Of a stretch of 64,000 bases of DNA, positions 30,541 to 41,711 are shown piece by piece. The DNA is from Vibrio comitans. GTDB lineage: Bacteria; Pseudomonadota; Gammaproteobacteria; Enterobacterales; Vibrionaceae. The stretch covers positions 2,666,001-2,730,000 of the forward strand of contig AP024866.1 of assembly GCA_024346835.1 (NCBI GenBank), written 5' to 3'. The notes below the pieces were generated by a model. It saw only the letters and a list, made by a program, of their open reading frames with translations. It ran no database searches and was not told the origin of the DNA. Within the stretch, counting starts at the first letter, position 1. The number at the start of each line of letters is the position of its first letter. Both the position numbers and the translations under genes were made by a program.

Positions 30541-31851
30541 ATGAATAAGTTTAAACGACTCGTTACTACTATTCTCCTGATGCTGCTGCCGGCTATCAGC
30601 CTAGCTGCACCAGTAGAAATGGACAGAGTAGTCGTAATTGTTAACGATGGCGTAATCTTGCAGAGCGACATTGATAGTGCGATGAAGACACTTAAGTTCA
30701 ATGCTCAAGAAAACCAGCAAGCTCTCCCTGAAGCGGATGTACTGAATGAGCAAGTGATCGATAAATTGATCATGGATGAATTGCAATCTCAAGAAGCTGA
30801 GCGAATTGGTGTACGAATTGACGACAACCGCCTTGATGATGCGGTGCAAAGCATCGCTCAAAATAACAAGCAAACACAAGCCGAGCTGATTGCAAGCGTA
30901 CAAGCACAAGGCTTAACCTACACTGAGTTCCGCGAACAAATTCGCAAAGAGGTTGCCATCTCTGAGGCACGTAATGCCCTAGTACGTCGCCGAATTAACA
31001 TCCTTCCTGCTGAAGTAGAATCAATGGCAGGTATGTTAGCGAAGGAAACTAATAAAAGCGTTAACTATCGCGTCGGTCATATTCAGCTGCGCTTCAATGA
31101 TGATGATTCAAAAGCTGAGGTTGAAGAACAAGCCAATGAATTAGTTGAGCGTTTGAAAAATGGCGAAAGGTTCTCTGATCTTGCCATTGCATACTCTAAA
31201 GGTCCTAAAGCGCTAGAAGGTGGTGACTGGGGATGGTTGCGTAAAGAAGAAATGCCGACAATTTTTGCTGATCAAATCACTACCCAAGGCAAAGACGCCA
31301 TCATAGGTCCATTCCGCAGTGGCATTGGTTTCCATATTCTAAAAATTGAAGACGTACAAGGTCTTGAGACGGTAGCAGTGACTGAGGTGAATGCTCGCCA
31401 TATTCTGATTAAGACGTCTGTAATTCTAAGTGATGAAGGTGCACAGAAAGAACTGTACGGCTTTATTCGTCAAATCAGAGCAGGTGAAGCAACCTTTGGC
31501 GAACTAGCTCAACAATACAGTGCAGACCCGGGTTCTGCCGCTCGTGACGGTGAACTTGGCTACCAAACTCCAGATTTATACGTGCCTGAGTTTAAACACC
31601 AAGTAGAAACATTACCTGTCGGCCAAATTAGTGAACCATTCAAAACGGTACATGGTTGGCACATTGTTGAAGTCATTGATCGCCGTGAAGTGGATCGCAC
31701 CGATAGTGCTATGAACAACAAAGCCTACAGAATCTTATTCAATCGTAAATTTAACGAAGAAGCCTCGGCTTGGATGCAAGAACTTAGAGCCAGTGCCTTT
31801 ATAGAAATGGTACAAGGTCAGGATGACGAAGAGGTCAGCAATGAGCTGTAA
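30541..31851 (+). CDS. surA: Periplasmic chaperone and peptidyl-prolyl isomerase SurA
   Basis: 436 residues. A signal peptide ends near SLAA (residue 22), followed by the N-terminal chaperone domain and two parvulin domains (roughly 175-275 and 285-385), then a C-terminal helix. It escorts unfolded outer-membrane proteins, including LptD, to the BAM complex. It lies 53 bases after lptD with GGAAAA upstream of ATG 30541, and overlaps the start of pdxA by 11 bases. Confidence 0.96.
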   Translation: MNKFKRLVTTILLMLLPAISLAAPVEMDRVVVIVNDGVILQSDIDSAMKTLKFNAQENQQALPEADVLNEQVIDKLIMDELQSQEAERIGVRIDDNRLDDAVQSIAQNNKQTQAELIASVQAQGLTYTEFREQIRKEVAISEARNALVRRRINILPAEVESMAGMLAKETNKSVNYRVGHIQLRFNDDDSKAEVEEQANELVERLKNGERFSDLAIAYSKGPKALEGGDWGWLRKEEMPTIFADQITTQGKDAIIGPFRSGIGFHILKIEDVQGLETVAVTEVNARHILIKTSVILSDEGAQKELYGFIRQIRAGEATFGELAQQYSADPGSAARDGELGYQTPDLYVPEFKHQVETLPVGQISEPFKTVHGWHIVEVIDRREVDRTDSAMNNKAYRILFNRKFNEEASAWMQELRASAFIEMVQGQDDEEVSNEL

Positions 31852-32827
31852 TCGCGTCATTATAACGGCAGGTGAGCCTGCCGGGATCGGTCCTGATTTA
31901 GTCCTATCTTTAGTGCACAGTGATTACCCGCATCAGTTAGTGGTGTGCGCTGATAAAAACATGTTGCAGCAACGTGCGCAGCATCTAGGCATAGACGTTA
32001 ACTTAATCGATTATGATGCTAAGCAAACTCCATCACCTCAACGCAAAGGGACACTGACCGTTGAGCATATTCCAATGGCCAAACAAGCTGTAATTGGCCA
32101 ACTGGATGAGGCTAATGGACACTATGTGCTAAAAACACTAGAAAGAGCCGCTCAGGGCTGTATGAATGATGAATTTGCCGCTATAGTGACCGGCCCTGTA
32201 CATAAGGGCGTCATTAACCGAGCTGGTGTTGCCTTTAGTGGCCACACCGAGTTCTTTGCTGAGCAGTCCAACACGCCTATGGTCGTGATGATGCTAGCAA
32301 CAGAAGGGTTAAGAGTGGCATTGGTCACCACGCACATACCATTAGCGTATGTATCAAAGGCGGTGACAGAAGAAAGAATCGAGCAGATTATGCAGATATT
32401 GCATAAGGATATGGTAACGAAATTTGCCCTTCCTAACCCTCGAATCTACGTTTGTGGCTTGAACCCTCATGCAGGGGAAGACGGCTGTTTAGGGCAGGAA
32501 GAAATTGAAACCATAACTCCGACCCTAAATAAGTTAAGAGAGCAAGGTATGGACATTGTTGGTCCTCTACCTGCTGACACCATTTTTAATCACAAGTATC
32601 TAGAAGATGCTGATGTGATTTTGGGTATGTACCACGACCAAGTGCTTCCAGTGCTAAAATACAAAGGCTTTGGAAGCTCAGTGAATATCACTTTAGGTCT
32701 ACCCTTTATAAGAACCTCTGTCGACCACGGCACAGCCTTGGATTTGGCCGGCACAGGTAACGCGGATACAGGAAGTTTCCAAACTGCACTTTCCCACGCG
32801 ATTGAATTAGTTGAGAAAAAACAATGA
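31841..32827 (+). CDS. pdxA: 4-hydroxythreonine-4-phosphate dehydrogenase
   Basis: 328 residues. It oxidises 4-phospho-hydroxythreonine with NAD+ in pyridoxal phosphate synthesis. [13 protein letters not shown] is the N-terminal signature; [15 protein letters not shown] and MYHDQVLP lie around metal-binding histidines. ATG 31841 has GAGG 6 bases upstream, better than an in-frame ATG at 31823. It starts inside surA and its stop overlaps the rsmA start (ATGA), so translation is chained. Confidence 0.95.
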   Translation: MSCNRVIITAGEPAGIGPDLVLSLVHSDYPHQLVVCADKNMLQQRAQHLGIDVNLIDYDAKQTPSPQRKGTLTVEHIPMAKQAVIGQLDEANGHYVLKTLERAAQGCMNDEFAAIVTGPVHKGVINRAGVAFSGHTEFFAEQSNTPMVVMMLATEGLRVALVTTHIPLAYVSKAVTEERIEQIMQILHKDMVTKFALPNPRIYVCGLNPHAGEDGCLGQEEIETITPTLNKLREQGMDIVGPLPADTIFNHKYLEDADVILGMYHDQVLPVLKYKGFGSSVNITLGLPFIRTSVDHGTALDLAGTGNADTGSFQTALSHAIELVEKKQ

Positions 32828-33627
32828 GTAACGATGTCCACTTAGGACACAAAGCGCGTAAACGTTTTGGTCAAAACTTTCTAAACGACCCGTACATTAT
32901 CGACGGTATCGTTTCTTCTATTAACCCTCGCCCAGGACAAAACTTGGTTGAGATTGGTCCTGGTTTAGGCGCAATTACTGAACCTGTTGGCAAATTGGTT
33001 GATAAACTGACCGTAATTGAGCTCGATAGAGACCTAGCTGAGCGTTTACGTAATCACCCAGATTTGAGCGAAAAGCTGACTATCCATGAAGGCGATGCAA
33101 TGCGTTTTGACTTTACCCAACTGGTAAAGCCAAACAACAAACTACGTATCTTCGGCAACTTACCCTATAACATCTCAACGCCATTGATGTTTCACTTATT
33201 TGAGTTCCATAAAGACATTCAAGACATGCACTTTATGTTACAGAAAGAAGTGGTTAATCGCTTGGCTGCCGGCCCTGGCACTAAAGCCTATGGCCGTCTG
33301 ACGGTGATGGCTCAGTATTACTGTAAAGTCATGCCAGTTTTAGAAGTACCACCGACAGCTTTTGTTCCACCACCAAAAGTAGATTCTGCAGTTGTTCGCC
33401 TAATGCCGTATGAAACCCTGCCACACCCTGCAAAAGACCTTAAATGGCTAGATAGAGTGTGCCGCGATGGCTTTAACCAACGTCGTAAAACAGTGCGTAA
33501 TTGCTATCGTTCATTGATAAGCATTGAAGTGATGGAACAATTGGGCATTAACCCAAGCATGCGTCCAGAGAATCTAACTCTGGAACAATTTGTCGATATG
33601 GCGAACTGGCTTGCCGACAATCACTAG
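32824..33627 (+). CDS. rsmA: 16S rRNA (A1518/A1519) dimethyltransferase
   Basis: 267 residues, also called KsgA. It dimethylates two adjacent adenines in the 3' hairpin of 16S rRNA during late 30S assembly. RFGQNFL opens the fold, [11 protein letters not shown] is the SAM-binding loop and GNLPYNIST (motif IV NLPY) is the catalytic motif. It overlaps pdxA by ATGA. The operon position is conserved. Confidence 0.97.
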   Translation: MSNDVHLGHKARKRFGQNFLNDPYIIDGIVSSINPRPGQNLVEIGPGLGAITEPVGKLVDKLTVIELDRDLAERLRNHPDLSEKLTIHEGDAMRFDFTQLVKPNNKLRIFGNLPYNISTPLMFHLFEFHKDIQDMHFMLQKEVVNRLAAGPGTKAYGRLTVMAQYYCKVMPVLEVPPTAFVPPPKVDSAVVRLMPYETLPHPAKDLKWLDRVCRDGFNQRRKTVRNCYRSLISIEVMEQLGINPSMRPENLTLEQFVDMANWLADNH

Positions 33628-33657
33628 AGCTAACAAGCTCTAACAAGGAGGCCACAC

Positions 33658-34038
33658 ATGGACGTCAGTCAACCTTGTATCAAATGTCATGTACACACCA
33701 AATACATAGAGGCGCAATCGGAACCCGATAATGACCGCTATGTATTTGCGTACATGATCACCATAAAAAATCTCAGCCCTCATTCCGTACAGCTTCTCTC
33801 TCGTAGCTGGCTCATTACCGATGGTAATGGTAAGCAGATCACCGTTGAAGGTGATGGTGTTGTTGGAGAGCAACCTGTCATCGCGTCCAATGACGATTAC
33901 ACCTATACCAGTGGCACGGCGCTAGAAACACCGGTGGGTGTTATGCAGGGGCACTATATTATGCAGTCTGACGATGGTGATACCTTTAAAGCTCAGATAG
34001 CCCCTTTCAACCTTTCCGTTCCAAACGTTATCAACTAG
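33658..34038 (+). CDS. apaG: ApaG protein
   Basis: 126 residues forming the immunoglobulin-like ApaG fold, with [11 protein letters not shown] near the start and the conserved GVMQGHYIM in the C-terminal half. The biochemical role is not settled; the family is linked to magnesium and diadenosine nucleotide phenotypes through its operon. A perfect AAGGAGG ribosome site precedes ATG 33658. It sits between rsmA and apaH. Confidence 0.94.
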   Translation: MDVSQPCIKCHVHTKYIEAQSEPDNDRYVFAYMITIKNLSPHSVQLLSRSWLITDGNGKQITVEGDGVVGEQPVIASNDDYTYTSGTALETPVGVMQGHYIMQSDDGDTFKAQIAPFNLSVPNVIN

Positions 34039-34050
34039 TTAGAGGTTCTC

Positions 34051-34854
34051 TTGTCCAACTATCTTGTTGGAGACATCCAGGGCTGTCTGGATGAACTCCT
34101 GTTATTACTAGAAGAAGTCAACTTCGATCCACAACAAGACATACTTTGGGTTGCTGGAGATCTTGTTGCTCGTGGCCCTAAATCACTAGAAACGCTACGA
34201 TTTATACGTTCGATGGGTGACTCAGCTAAAGTTGTCTTGGGTAATCATGACCTACACCTTATTGCTGTTTCTTTAGGAATTCATAAGGCCAAACCAAAGG
34301 ATCAAACCCTGCCTATTTTTGATGCTGAGGACTGCTCTGAGTTAATTGATTGGCTACGTCATCAACCCCTGTTAGTCGAGCACCCTGAGTTTGTGATGAG
34401 TCATGCAGGCATCTACCCACTTTGGACCCTTGATGAAGCGCGACAAGCCTCACAAGAAGTCGAGCAGGTGTTATCAGGAGATAACTGGAAGAAGCTGATT
34501 AAAAAGATGTATGGCAACTCTCCCGATATCTGGGATCCGTCATTAGAAGGAGTATCCCGACTAAGGTTTACCATCAATGCAATGACGCGCATGCGCTATT
34601 GTTATCATGATGGACGCTTGGATATGGACAGTAAACTGCCACCAGAAGAGGTGGACAAAAGCCAACTAGTACCTTGGTTTGAATTAGAACAGAGAGTGCC
34701 ACTGGCAAAAAAATCGATATTTGGGCACTGGGCAGCACTGATGGGGACTGATTCACACAATGTGATCGGCTTAGATACCGGCTGTGTCTGGGGCAATCAC
34801 ATGACAATGCTAAGATGGGAAGACAAGCGCTACTTTACTCAAGCAGCGCTTTGA
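34051..34854 (+). CDS. apaH: Symmetrical diadenosine tetraphosphatase
   Basis: 267 residues. It hydrolyses Ap4A to two ADP and also removes Np4 caps from RNA. Calcineurin-type metal motifs are GDIQGCLDEL (about 7-16) and GNHDLHL (about 64-70). The start is a TTG at 34051 with GAGG 5 bases upstream; no ATG fits. It lies 12 bases after apaG, last gene of the lptD operon, and ends 5 bases from the convergent outer-membrane gene. No terminator is seen between them. Confidence 0.96.
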   Translation: MSNYLVGDIQGCLDELLLLLEEVNFDPQQDILWVAGDLVARGPKSLETLRFIRSMGDSAKVVLGNHDLHLIAVSLGIHKAKPKDQTLPIFDAEDCSELIDWLRHQPLLVEHPEFVMSHAGIYPLWTLDEARQASQEVEQVLSGDNWKKLIKKMYGNSPDIWDPSLEGVSRLRFTINAMTRMRYCYHDGRLDMDSKLPPEEVDKSQLVPWFELEQRVPLAKKSIFGHWAALMGTDSHNVIGLDTGCVWGNHMTMLRWEDKRYFTQAAL

Positions 34855-34859
34855 TAGTG

Positions 34860-35399
34860 CTAGAAACGGTAACCGAAGGTCATAGAGAACTGAGAATAGT
34901 CTGAATAATCTGAGGCGAAACCTTCAAAACGGACATCAGTGTAGTAGTGCTCAAACAGAGTTGCACGTGCACCTACACCTACAAATATCGTGGTTTCATC
35001 AAAGCTATCTTTCTGGCCAAATACTGTCCACTCTTCACTCAATCGCACCACACCGATAGCACCGTAAGGTTTGATAGCAAAATTGTCGAAATGGAAGGTG
35101 TAACCTAGGTCTGTATCTAGCTTGAAAGTCGAACCATCAACCTTTAGTGCGCCACCGAATACATCGTCACTGAAACCAGCATAGGAGAAGTTCACCCCTA
35201 CGATGTTATTAAACTCATAGCCATATTCAAGCTTCACGCCCTTTCCAAGATCAACATCATCAAAGGTAACATCTGTGGTTTTAGAGAAACCAACACCGAC
35301 ACGGTGACCTTGAGCTTTAGGCTCATTGTTGTCTTCTTCAGCAAAAGCAGGAATAGATAAAAATGAAAGAGAAGCAATTAGAGCTGTTATTTTTTTCAT
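34860..35399 (-). CDS. Small outer-membrane beta-barrel protein
   Basis: 179 residues with a signal peptide ending PAFA-E (about residue 20). The rest alternates polar and hydrophobic residues in barrel strands and ends in FGYRF, the aromatic C-terminal signature recognised by BAM. The size suggests an eight-stranded barrel of the OmpA-transmembrane or OmpX/OmpW-like class. No substrate is inferred. Neighbours are apaH (convergent) and a LysR gene. Confidence 0.85.
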   Translation of the reverse strand: MKKITALIASLSFLSIPAFAEEDNNEPKAQGHRVGVGFSKTTDVTFDDVDLGKGVKLEYGYEFNNIVGVNFSYAGFSDDVFGGALKVDGSTFKLDTDLGYTFHFDNFAIKPYGAIGVVRLSEEWTVFGQKDSFDETTIFVGVGARATLFEHYYTDVRFEGFASDYSDYSQFSMTFGYRF

Positions 35400-35479
35400 A
35401 CAAATCTCACAAGCAAATATCAGTTAGTCCCTGATGTCTATGTCGCTCCATGCGATTCAAGTTGCGAGGAAGTGTAAGG

Positions 35480-35524
35480 ATGAGTGCTAATAAGGTGAAA
35501 TATTAAAGGCTTATTAGCACTCAT
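35480..35524. repeat. 15-base perfect inverted repeat at the end of the LysR gene
   Basis: ATGAGTGCTAATAAG (35480-35494) and CTTATTAGCACTCAT (35510-35524) match exactly, with a 15-base AT-rich spacer. The right arm covers the stop codon of the LysR gene ending at 35521. There is no T-run on either side, so a standard factor-independent terminator is not obvious. It may be an RNA hairpin protecting the 3' end or a protein-binding site upstream of the barrel gene. Confidence 0.75.
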
Positions 35525-36459
35525 AAGCATTGGTTATCACTAATTTGTTGTATCAATTCTTCTTTGATGAGCTCTATTAACCAGTGAATAAGAGGATTTT
35601 TTCGATTCTTGACGTGATAGTGAGCGTAAAGAGGAATCTGTATAGTCTCAGGGGCAACATCGATATTGAGAGCAACCAAGCCTTGATGCTGCGAAACAGG
35701 GAAGAGTGTCGTTGCGGCCAAAAGCATATCACTGTGACGTACAACATCGATAAGAGGAAGCATCAACTCAGAACGAAAGCCGACACTAACATCAACACCA
35801 TATTGCTTAAGGTAATCTACTGCTATGGCTCTATTTTCGTTCCAACCCTTCGAAACTAGTGAGGCGATAGATGCACCCTCTAACTCTTGAACCTGTCGTT
35901 TTTTACCAGCCAACAGATGTTCTTCTCTTGCCACCAACATGCCTGTAAGGTCGATCAGCTTCTCACTATAAACACCCTTATAATCTTCATTTGAATAGCC
36001 AACACCCAGCAATGTCTGCCCTTCCAAGATCTTTTCCATAGCTGATGATGTCCAGCTCTGAAACTCTAGTGTTGCCTTCGGTGCTTTATGAGCTAAAGAG
36101 CTAAATAGACGGCCACCTATCGCTGCTTCTACAACTGGGTTCATACTAATGCACAGCTTCTGATCTATCTCTTTTTCAGAGAAACTCTCTACTCCATTTA
36201 TCGCAACAGCCAACTCATCCAAGATAGGTGTCACGGTATTAGACAGTTCAGTAGCATAGGCCGTTGGCTCAAGCCCACTGCGCACCTTTACAAACAGCTC
36301 ATCATCAAAGTGATGCCTTAGGCGTTGCAAGGCCTGGCTAATTGCAGGCTGGGAAATGTTCAGACGCACAGACGCTTTGCGCATGTTGAGCTCTTGAGTT
36401 AACACGAGAAAGGTTCTTAAGAGGTTCAAGTCTAGATTTGCAAAGCGCTCTTTCGCCAT
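35521..36459 (-). CDS. LysR-family transcriptional regulator downstream of folA
   Basis: 312 residues. The winged helix-turn-helix is at about residues 8-65 (LDLNLLRTFLVLTQELNMRKA...SQPAISQALQRL), followed by the effector domain. Its ATG lies 2 bases beyond the folA stop and its weak ribosome site is inside folA, so the two are probably coupled. Targets are unknown; the divergent-type arrangement used by many LysR genes is absent here. Confidence 0.88.
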   Translation of the reverse strand: MAKERFANLDLNLLRTFLVLTQELNMRKASVRLNISQPAISQALQRLRHHFDDELFVKVRSGLEPTAYATELSNTVTPILDELAVAINGVESFSEKEIDQKLCISMNPVVEAAIGGRLFSSLAHKAPKATLEFQSWTSSAMEKILEGQTLLGVGYSNEDYKGVYSEKLIDLTGMLVAREEHLLAGKKRQVQELEGASIASLVSKGWNENRAIAVDYLKQYGVDVSVGFRSELMLPLIDVVRHSDMLLAATTLFPVSQHQGLVALNIDVAPETIQIPLYAHYHVKNRKNPLIHWLIELIKEELIQQISDNQCL

Positions 36460-36461
36460 AA

Positions 36462-36944
36462 TTACTCTCTTTCCAACACTACAAACTGCATATCATGCGC
36501 ATTTTTCTCATCAGAGAAGTATTGCTCTGAATGGGTTTGTTGCCAGCCCCCTCCCCAATCAGGGAACTGTGTATCGCCGTCTACTTCAAGATCAATGTAG
36601 GTGAGATAGAGCTTGTCTGCCATTGTTAAGCAGTGCTCATAAATCGAGCCCCCGCCTATGATCATCACTTCAGGCTCGTTAGTGACTACCTTTAGCGCAG
36701 ACTCAATAGAGGTTACTGTAGTAACGCCTTCAATCTTTAGTCCAGCATCGCGGCTGATAACAACGTTGTGTCGACCAGGTAAAGGACGACCTATTGATTC
36801 ATAAGTCTTTCTGCCCATGATCACAGGCTTACCCATGGTGCATTTCTTAAACCAGATAAAATCTGCTGGCAGGTGCCACGGCATTTGGTTGTTTTTGCCG
36901 ATAATACGGTTATTAGCCATAGCGGCGATCATGCTGACGATCAT
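36462..36944 (-). CDS. folA: Dihydrofolate reductase
   Basis: 160 residues, the chromosomal FolA length. It reduces dihydrofolate to tetrahydrofolate with NADPH. NRIIGKNNQMPWHLPADF carries the Met20 loop and catalytic acid (PADF with Asp at about 27); GRKTYESIGRPLPGR is the NADPH site. GAGG lies about 9 bases before ATG 36944. It is 11 bases after yjjB and 2 bases before the LysR gene on the same strand. Confidence 0.97.
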   Translation of the reverse strand: MIVSMIAAMANNRIIGKNNQMPWHLPADFIWFKKCTMGKPVIMGRKTYESIGRPLPGRHNVVISRDAGLKIEGVTTVTSIESALKVVTNEPEVMIIGGGSIYEHCLTMADKLYLTYIDLEVDGDTQFPDWGGGWQQTHSEQYFSDEKNAHDMQFVVLERE

Positions 36945-36955
36945 GGGATATTCCT

Positions 36956-37432
36956 CTAAACAATAGGGCGACGACGATAAATAAATAGGCCAGGCATTGC
37001 GAGCCCAACGGCAAGTCCAGCAATGATAAACATTGCGGTGAGGAAATTCTCTATTAAGCTAGCAAAAAGTTCATGGGTATAGCCCGATTGGTTAATTTCT
37101 ACCATGGCTATCATGGCATTGAAGGCATAGACCCCTGGAACCATTGGTATCATCGCAGCTACAGTAAAGACTTTGGGATGAGCCAAGAATCGGCGTGACC
37201 AAGCAACCCCTATAAAGCCAACAATCGTGGCGGCAAACAAGGTGGCCCACTCTATTGGCATTCCAAACTGCATCATTAAATAGCGAGAGCCATGCCCAAT
37301 GGCGCCGCCCAACGCACAATAAAATAGCGCACTCTTAGGAACGTTGAACACTAGAGCAAATCCTACAGCAGGGATTGCAGCAAAGAACATGTCATCAATA
37401 AGCCCAAACAGCAAAGCAAAGAAATCACTCAT
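36956..37432 (-). CDS. yjjB: YjjB-like exporter subunit (ThrE-type, small)
   Basis: 158 residues with four or five hydrophobic segments, matching the DUF3815/ThrE_2 half of threonine/serine exporter proteins. It pairs with the larger YjjP; the E. coli pair has been proposed to export succinate. Its ATG overlaps the yjjP stop (ATGA), so the two are made together. Inner-membrane location is clear from composition; substrate is not. Confidence 0.88.
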   Translation of the reverse strand: MSDFFALLFGLIDDMFFAAIPAVGFALVFNVPKSALFYCALGGAIGHGSRYLMMQFGMPIEWATLFAATIVGFIGVAWSRRFLAHPKVFTVAAMIPMVPGVYAFNAMIAMVEINQSGYTHELFASLIENFLTAMFIIAGLAVGLAMPGLFIYRRRPIV

Positions 37433-38196
37433 AATGTCACCCCAAACATGCCTAACACACCACTTACGGCAACAATGCCTAGACAGGTCGCTAGAGTAAG
37501 TAAGCTACCCATCACAAATCGAGCAATCCCCATATTGATATACCCTTTCAGCACATCAGCAACCGAATTAATTAAAGGGAAACCAGGAACTAACATAAGA
37601 ACCGATGATGCCATCACGACATTAGGATTGTTTCCAATCTCAAACACCACAGCTTGCGCTGAAATGAAGGTGGTCACAAAAGCAGTTGTCGCAAAGTTAA
37701 GCATTGGATTGAAGTGGCGATGGCCAATCTCTTGTCGGACAATCATACCGATAGCAGAAGCGACAAAAGTCATAGCAAAAACAGCACTATCGCCCCCAGC
37801 AAGATGACTAAACGAGGCGCAAGATAGACCTATCATAAACACTACTAGCCAGCGATTATAACGCTCTGGGGTGATTTTATTCAGCTTCTGTTGGGCAAGC
37901 TCGTGATCTAAGATACCTTTCTCTAGCATGATGCAGATACGCTGAACTTCTGTCACAGCGCGCATATTGATTCCCCTGTCGGGGCAGCGTCGTGCGGTAG
38001 TCATGCAATGCTCATGGGTAACCGTAGTCACAACCAGAGAACTTGCTGAGAGTGATACCTCAACCTCATCCATACCACAGGCAAGACCCATACGCTCCAT
38101 TATGCCGCCAATAAGCGCACTTTCCGCTCCATGAGCGTGCAACATCTGTCCCGCTTGAGCAATAAGACGAGAAACAGCGCGTTGTTTAGATTCCAT
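37429..38196 (-). CDS. yjjP: YjjP-like exporter subunit (ThrE-type, large)
   Basis: 255 residues. The N-terminal about 110 residues are soluble (the DUF1212 region: LIAQAGQMLHAHGAESALI and VTTVTHEHCMTTARRC), followed by about five membrane segments. It is the partner of YjjB, fused into one protein in ThrE exporters. AGAG precedes ATG 38196. First gene of yjjP-yjjB-folA-lysR. Confidence 0.88.
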   Translation of the reverse strand: MESKQRAVSRLIAQAGQMLHAHGAESALIGGIMERMGLACGMDEVEVSLSASSLVVTTVTHEHCMTTARRCPDRGINMRAVTEVQRICIMLEKGILDHELAQQKLNKITPERYNRWLVVFMIGLSCASFSHLAGGDSAVFAMTFVASAIGMIVRQEIGHRHFNPMLNFATTAFVTTFISAQAVVFEIGNNPNVVMASSVLMLVPGFPLINSVADVLKGYINMGIARFVMGSLLTLATCLGIVAVSGVLGMFGVTL

Positions 38197-38317
38197 TCTA
38201 TCTCTTTGAAGATTGTTTAAAATAAAACCAATATTCTATTGGGTTTGCATATAAAACAATACTGATAATTCAAATTTAATTGATTAAGAACAACCAAAAT
38301 TGAGCTCTTTAATCAAC

Positions 38318-39376
38318 TCAAGATTTCTGCGACAGATTTAACGCTAAAACGAGTAACTTTTTGAGATTTCCCAAATCTTCAATCAATTTGAGGTTTAGCC
38401 AAACATAGCCATGGATATTGGAGTTTTCTTCACCCAGTTCAGCAATGATAGCCTTTAGATCGCGGGTAATAGCCTCCCTTTCTTCAACGCGATTTTCACC
38501 ACGGACCTGCCCTTTCTCCACCAAATAAGCCAAATCTTCAAGCTGCTGCTCCACTTGCTGCTGGCATTGCTTCAACGATTTTGACCAAAGCATATTGAGA
38601 TGGCTTTCTCTGTCACTCCAATAAGAATGGTTCAGCAAATCTATAGTACTCAGCATGTTACGAAGTTGGATTTGAATGGCTTCAAGCAATTGACGCTTGA
38701 GTTTTGTTTCTTTAATCGATGGGGCTGTTAAGGTGGTAATTGTCGTCATTTCTTTCACTAGTGTATTTTGAAACGCCTCAAGATTGGGCTTTTCTAGTAC
38801 ATTAGGAGAATAAGAAAGATGATAAACCTTAGCTAAGGTATTGAGAGTATTTGCGATACGCAATCGCCAGTGGATAAATGCTCTCTGTGGATAGATAAGA
38901 CAAAACAGTACCGCCACAATACACCCGATAGTCACATCAACGCCACGCCACATGGCGACATCGACATCGGCATTTGCTGCCCCCAAGGTAACCGCTAAAG
39001 TAATGCCTATCAGTATTCCCACATACGGCCGCTTTCCAAGTGCAAAGTAGGCACTCAAAAAGATGATCACCGCACACCACAGATACATTAGCGTTATCGA
39101 ATACTGACTGATAGCAATGCCGACAATTCCTGATATCGCCCCAAGAGAAGTGCCTAGAACACGATGCCAAGCCCTCGGCAAAACATTGCCTAAGTAAGAT
39201 ATTGGCCCTATCACCACAAAGAGAGTAATCAGGATCCAAGTTCGCTCAGGAACCTCAAAATAAGTTGCTGTAATTAAGGTGAGAACAAAGGCTACGGCAA
39301 TGCGAATGCCATGGACAATACGATAATGGGTGAAAATAAACGCATCTAGATTGGAGATTTTCTGGTTTAGGTGCAT
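38318..39376 (-). CDS. YeeA-like FUSC-family inner-membrane protein
   Basis: 352 residues. About six hydrophobic segments fill the first 170 residues (RIAVAFVLTLITATYFEVPERTWILITLFVV), then a cytoplasmic helical domain rich in Leu, Gln and Glu. This matches E. coli YeeA and the FUSC/aromatic-acid exporter-like superfamily. Transport role is unproven. GAGAG lies near ATG 39376. The obgE terminator lies between it and obgE, so it has its own promoter. Confidence 0.82.
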   Translation of the reverse strand: MHLNQKISNLDAFIFTHYRIVHGIRIAVAFVLTLITATYFEVPERTWILITLFVVIGPISYLGNVLPRAWHRVLGTSLGAISGIVGIAISQYSITLMYLWCAVIIFLSAYFALGKRPYVGILIGITLAVTLGAANADVDVAMWRGVDVTIGCIVAVLFCLIYPQRAFIHWRLRIANTLNTLAKVYHLSYSPNVLEKPNLEAFQNTLVKEMTTITTLTAPSIKETKLKRQLLEAIQIQLRNMLSTIDLLNHSYWSDRESHLNMLWSKSLKQCQQQVEQQLEDLAYLVEKGQVRGENRVEEREAITRDLKAIIAELGEENSNIHGYVWLNLKLIEDLGNLKKLLVLALNLSQKS

Positions 39377-39415
39377 GCTCTCAGATCCTTGAGATAATTT
39401 CTGCTTCGCACAGAC

Positions 39416-39450
39416 AAAAAAAGAGCCGGGATAGAATCCTAGCTCTTTTT
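39416..39450 (-). terminator. Terminator of rplU-rpmA-obgE
   Basis: AAAAAGAGC (39418-39426) and GCTCTTTTT (39442-39450) form the outer stem with an inner GGAT/ATCC. T-runs occur on both strands, so it can act either way. It lies 39 bases after the obgE stop. Confidence 0.85.
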
Positions 39451-39488
39451 ATTATGTTTACTATTCAGACTATTGTCTACAAAAGAGA

Positions 39489-40658
<1,170 letters not shown>

Positions 40659-40794
40659 TCACTCCGTATTGGTGTGAATATCTTGCTTGGATCAACTTTA
40701 GCAGATCCATACCTAATTAGGATCTAGGGGTCTGGGCTATACGCCCTAGGCTGTTTGCGCCTAGGACTCAGAGCCAAGAAACCTAGTATCCTAC

Positions 40795-40826
40795 AAATAA
40801 AAAACCCCGCCGAATCGGCAGGGCTT
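40795..40826 (-). terminator. Hairpin terminator between rpmA and obgE
   Basis: On the minus strand AGCCCTGCCGA pairs with TCGGCGGGGT (one G-T pair) and six T follow. It lies about 30 bases after the rpmA stop. Some read-through to obgE is likely, since obgE is usually co-transcribed. A second hairpin CCTAGGC/GCCTAGG (40745-40751 and 40759-40765) lies further along. Confidence 0.75.
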
Positions 40827-40854
40827 TTGAATTCAGCTTGAAACTAAGTATTAA

Positions 40855-41112
40855 TTACTCAGAGTCGATGCTAACGAATTTACGGTTCTTAGGACCTTTA
40901 ACTTCAAATTTCACTTTACCTTCAGTAAGAGCGAAAAGAGTGTGGTCTTTACCGATACCAACGTTGTTACCAGCGTGGAATTTAGTACCACGTTGACGAA
41001 CGATGATGTTACCCGCTAGAACTGATTCGCCACCAAAACGCTTAACACCTAGGCGTTTGCTTTCTGAATCGCGACCGTTACGAGTAGAACCGCCAGCTTT
41101 TTTGTGTGCCAT
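40855..41112 (-). CDS. rpmA: 50S ribosomal protein L27
   Basis: 85 residues, very basic. The N-terminus [16 protein letters not shown] reaches the peptidyl-transferase centre, and the rest forms the small L27 barrel ([19 protein letters not shown]). A strong AGGAG site precedes ATG 41112. It is 19 bases after rplU. Confidence 0.98.
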   Translation of the reverse strand: MAHKKAGGSTRNGRDSESKRLGVKRFGGESVLAGNIIVRQRGTKFHAGNNVGIGKDHTLFALTEGKVKFEVKGPKNRKFVSIDSE

Positions 41113-41131
41113 TGTTAAACTCTCCTATAAC

Positions 41132-41443
41132 TTAAGCGTTGATGCCAGTGATCTTCACTTCAGTGAACCACTGACGATGACCTTGTTGCTTGCGAGAGTG
41201 CTTACGACGACGGAACTTAACGATTTTAACTTTATCGCCACGACCGTGCTTAACCACTTCAGCTACAACTTTGCCACCTTCAACAAGAGGTGCACCAACA
41301 GTGATTTCTTCACCGTTAGCGATCATAAGAACTGAGTCAAACTCAACAGTTGCACCAGTTTCAACGTCCAATTTCTCTAAACGAAGAGTTTGACCTTCGC
41401 TTACACGGTGTTGTTTACCACCAGATTGGAAAACAGCGTACAT
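41132..41443 (-). CDS. rplU: 50S ribosomal protein L21
   Basis: 103 residues. [14 protein letters not shown] is the family start, and the [19 protein letters not shown] region binds 23S rRNA. GGAG lies 6-7 bases before ATG 41443. It heads rplU-rpmA-obgE and is divergent from ispB. Confidence 0.98.
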   Translation of the reverse strand: MYAVFQSGGKQHRVSEGQTLRLEKLDVETGATVEFDSVLMIANGEEITVGAPLVEGGKVVAEVVKHGRGDKVKIVKFRRRKHSRKQQGHRQWFTEVKITGINA

Positions 41444-41711
41444 ATTTTACTCCGCTTTTTCCGCACAGCCTTTAACCTAATTAAGTAGTTTGGGTGTGCG
41501 CTAACTAATTCATCAATAGGGCGCAGATTCTACGTGAACGCATCACATAAAACAAGCCATATTTTAAAAAAATTGGCGAAAAGATAATCGCCACATAAAA
41601 GTGGGAGAATGATGCCTTTTACGGGTGTATTTGGCAACGTTTTTTAGTGTAAAATTCAACATTAATTATCACCCCAGCTACTCCCCGTAGCGACTCAAAA
41701 CCGGAAGTACA

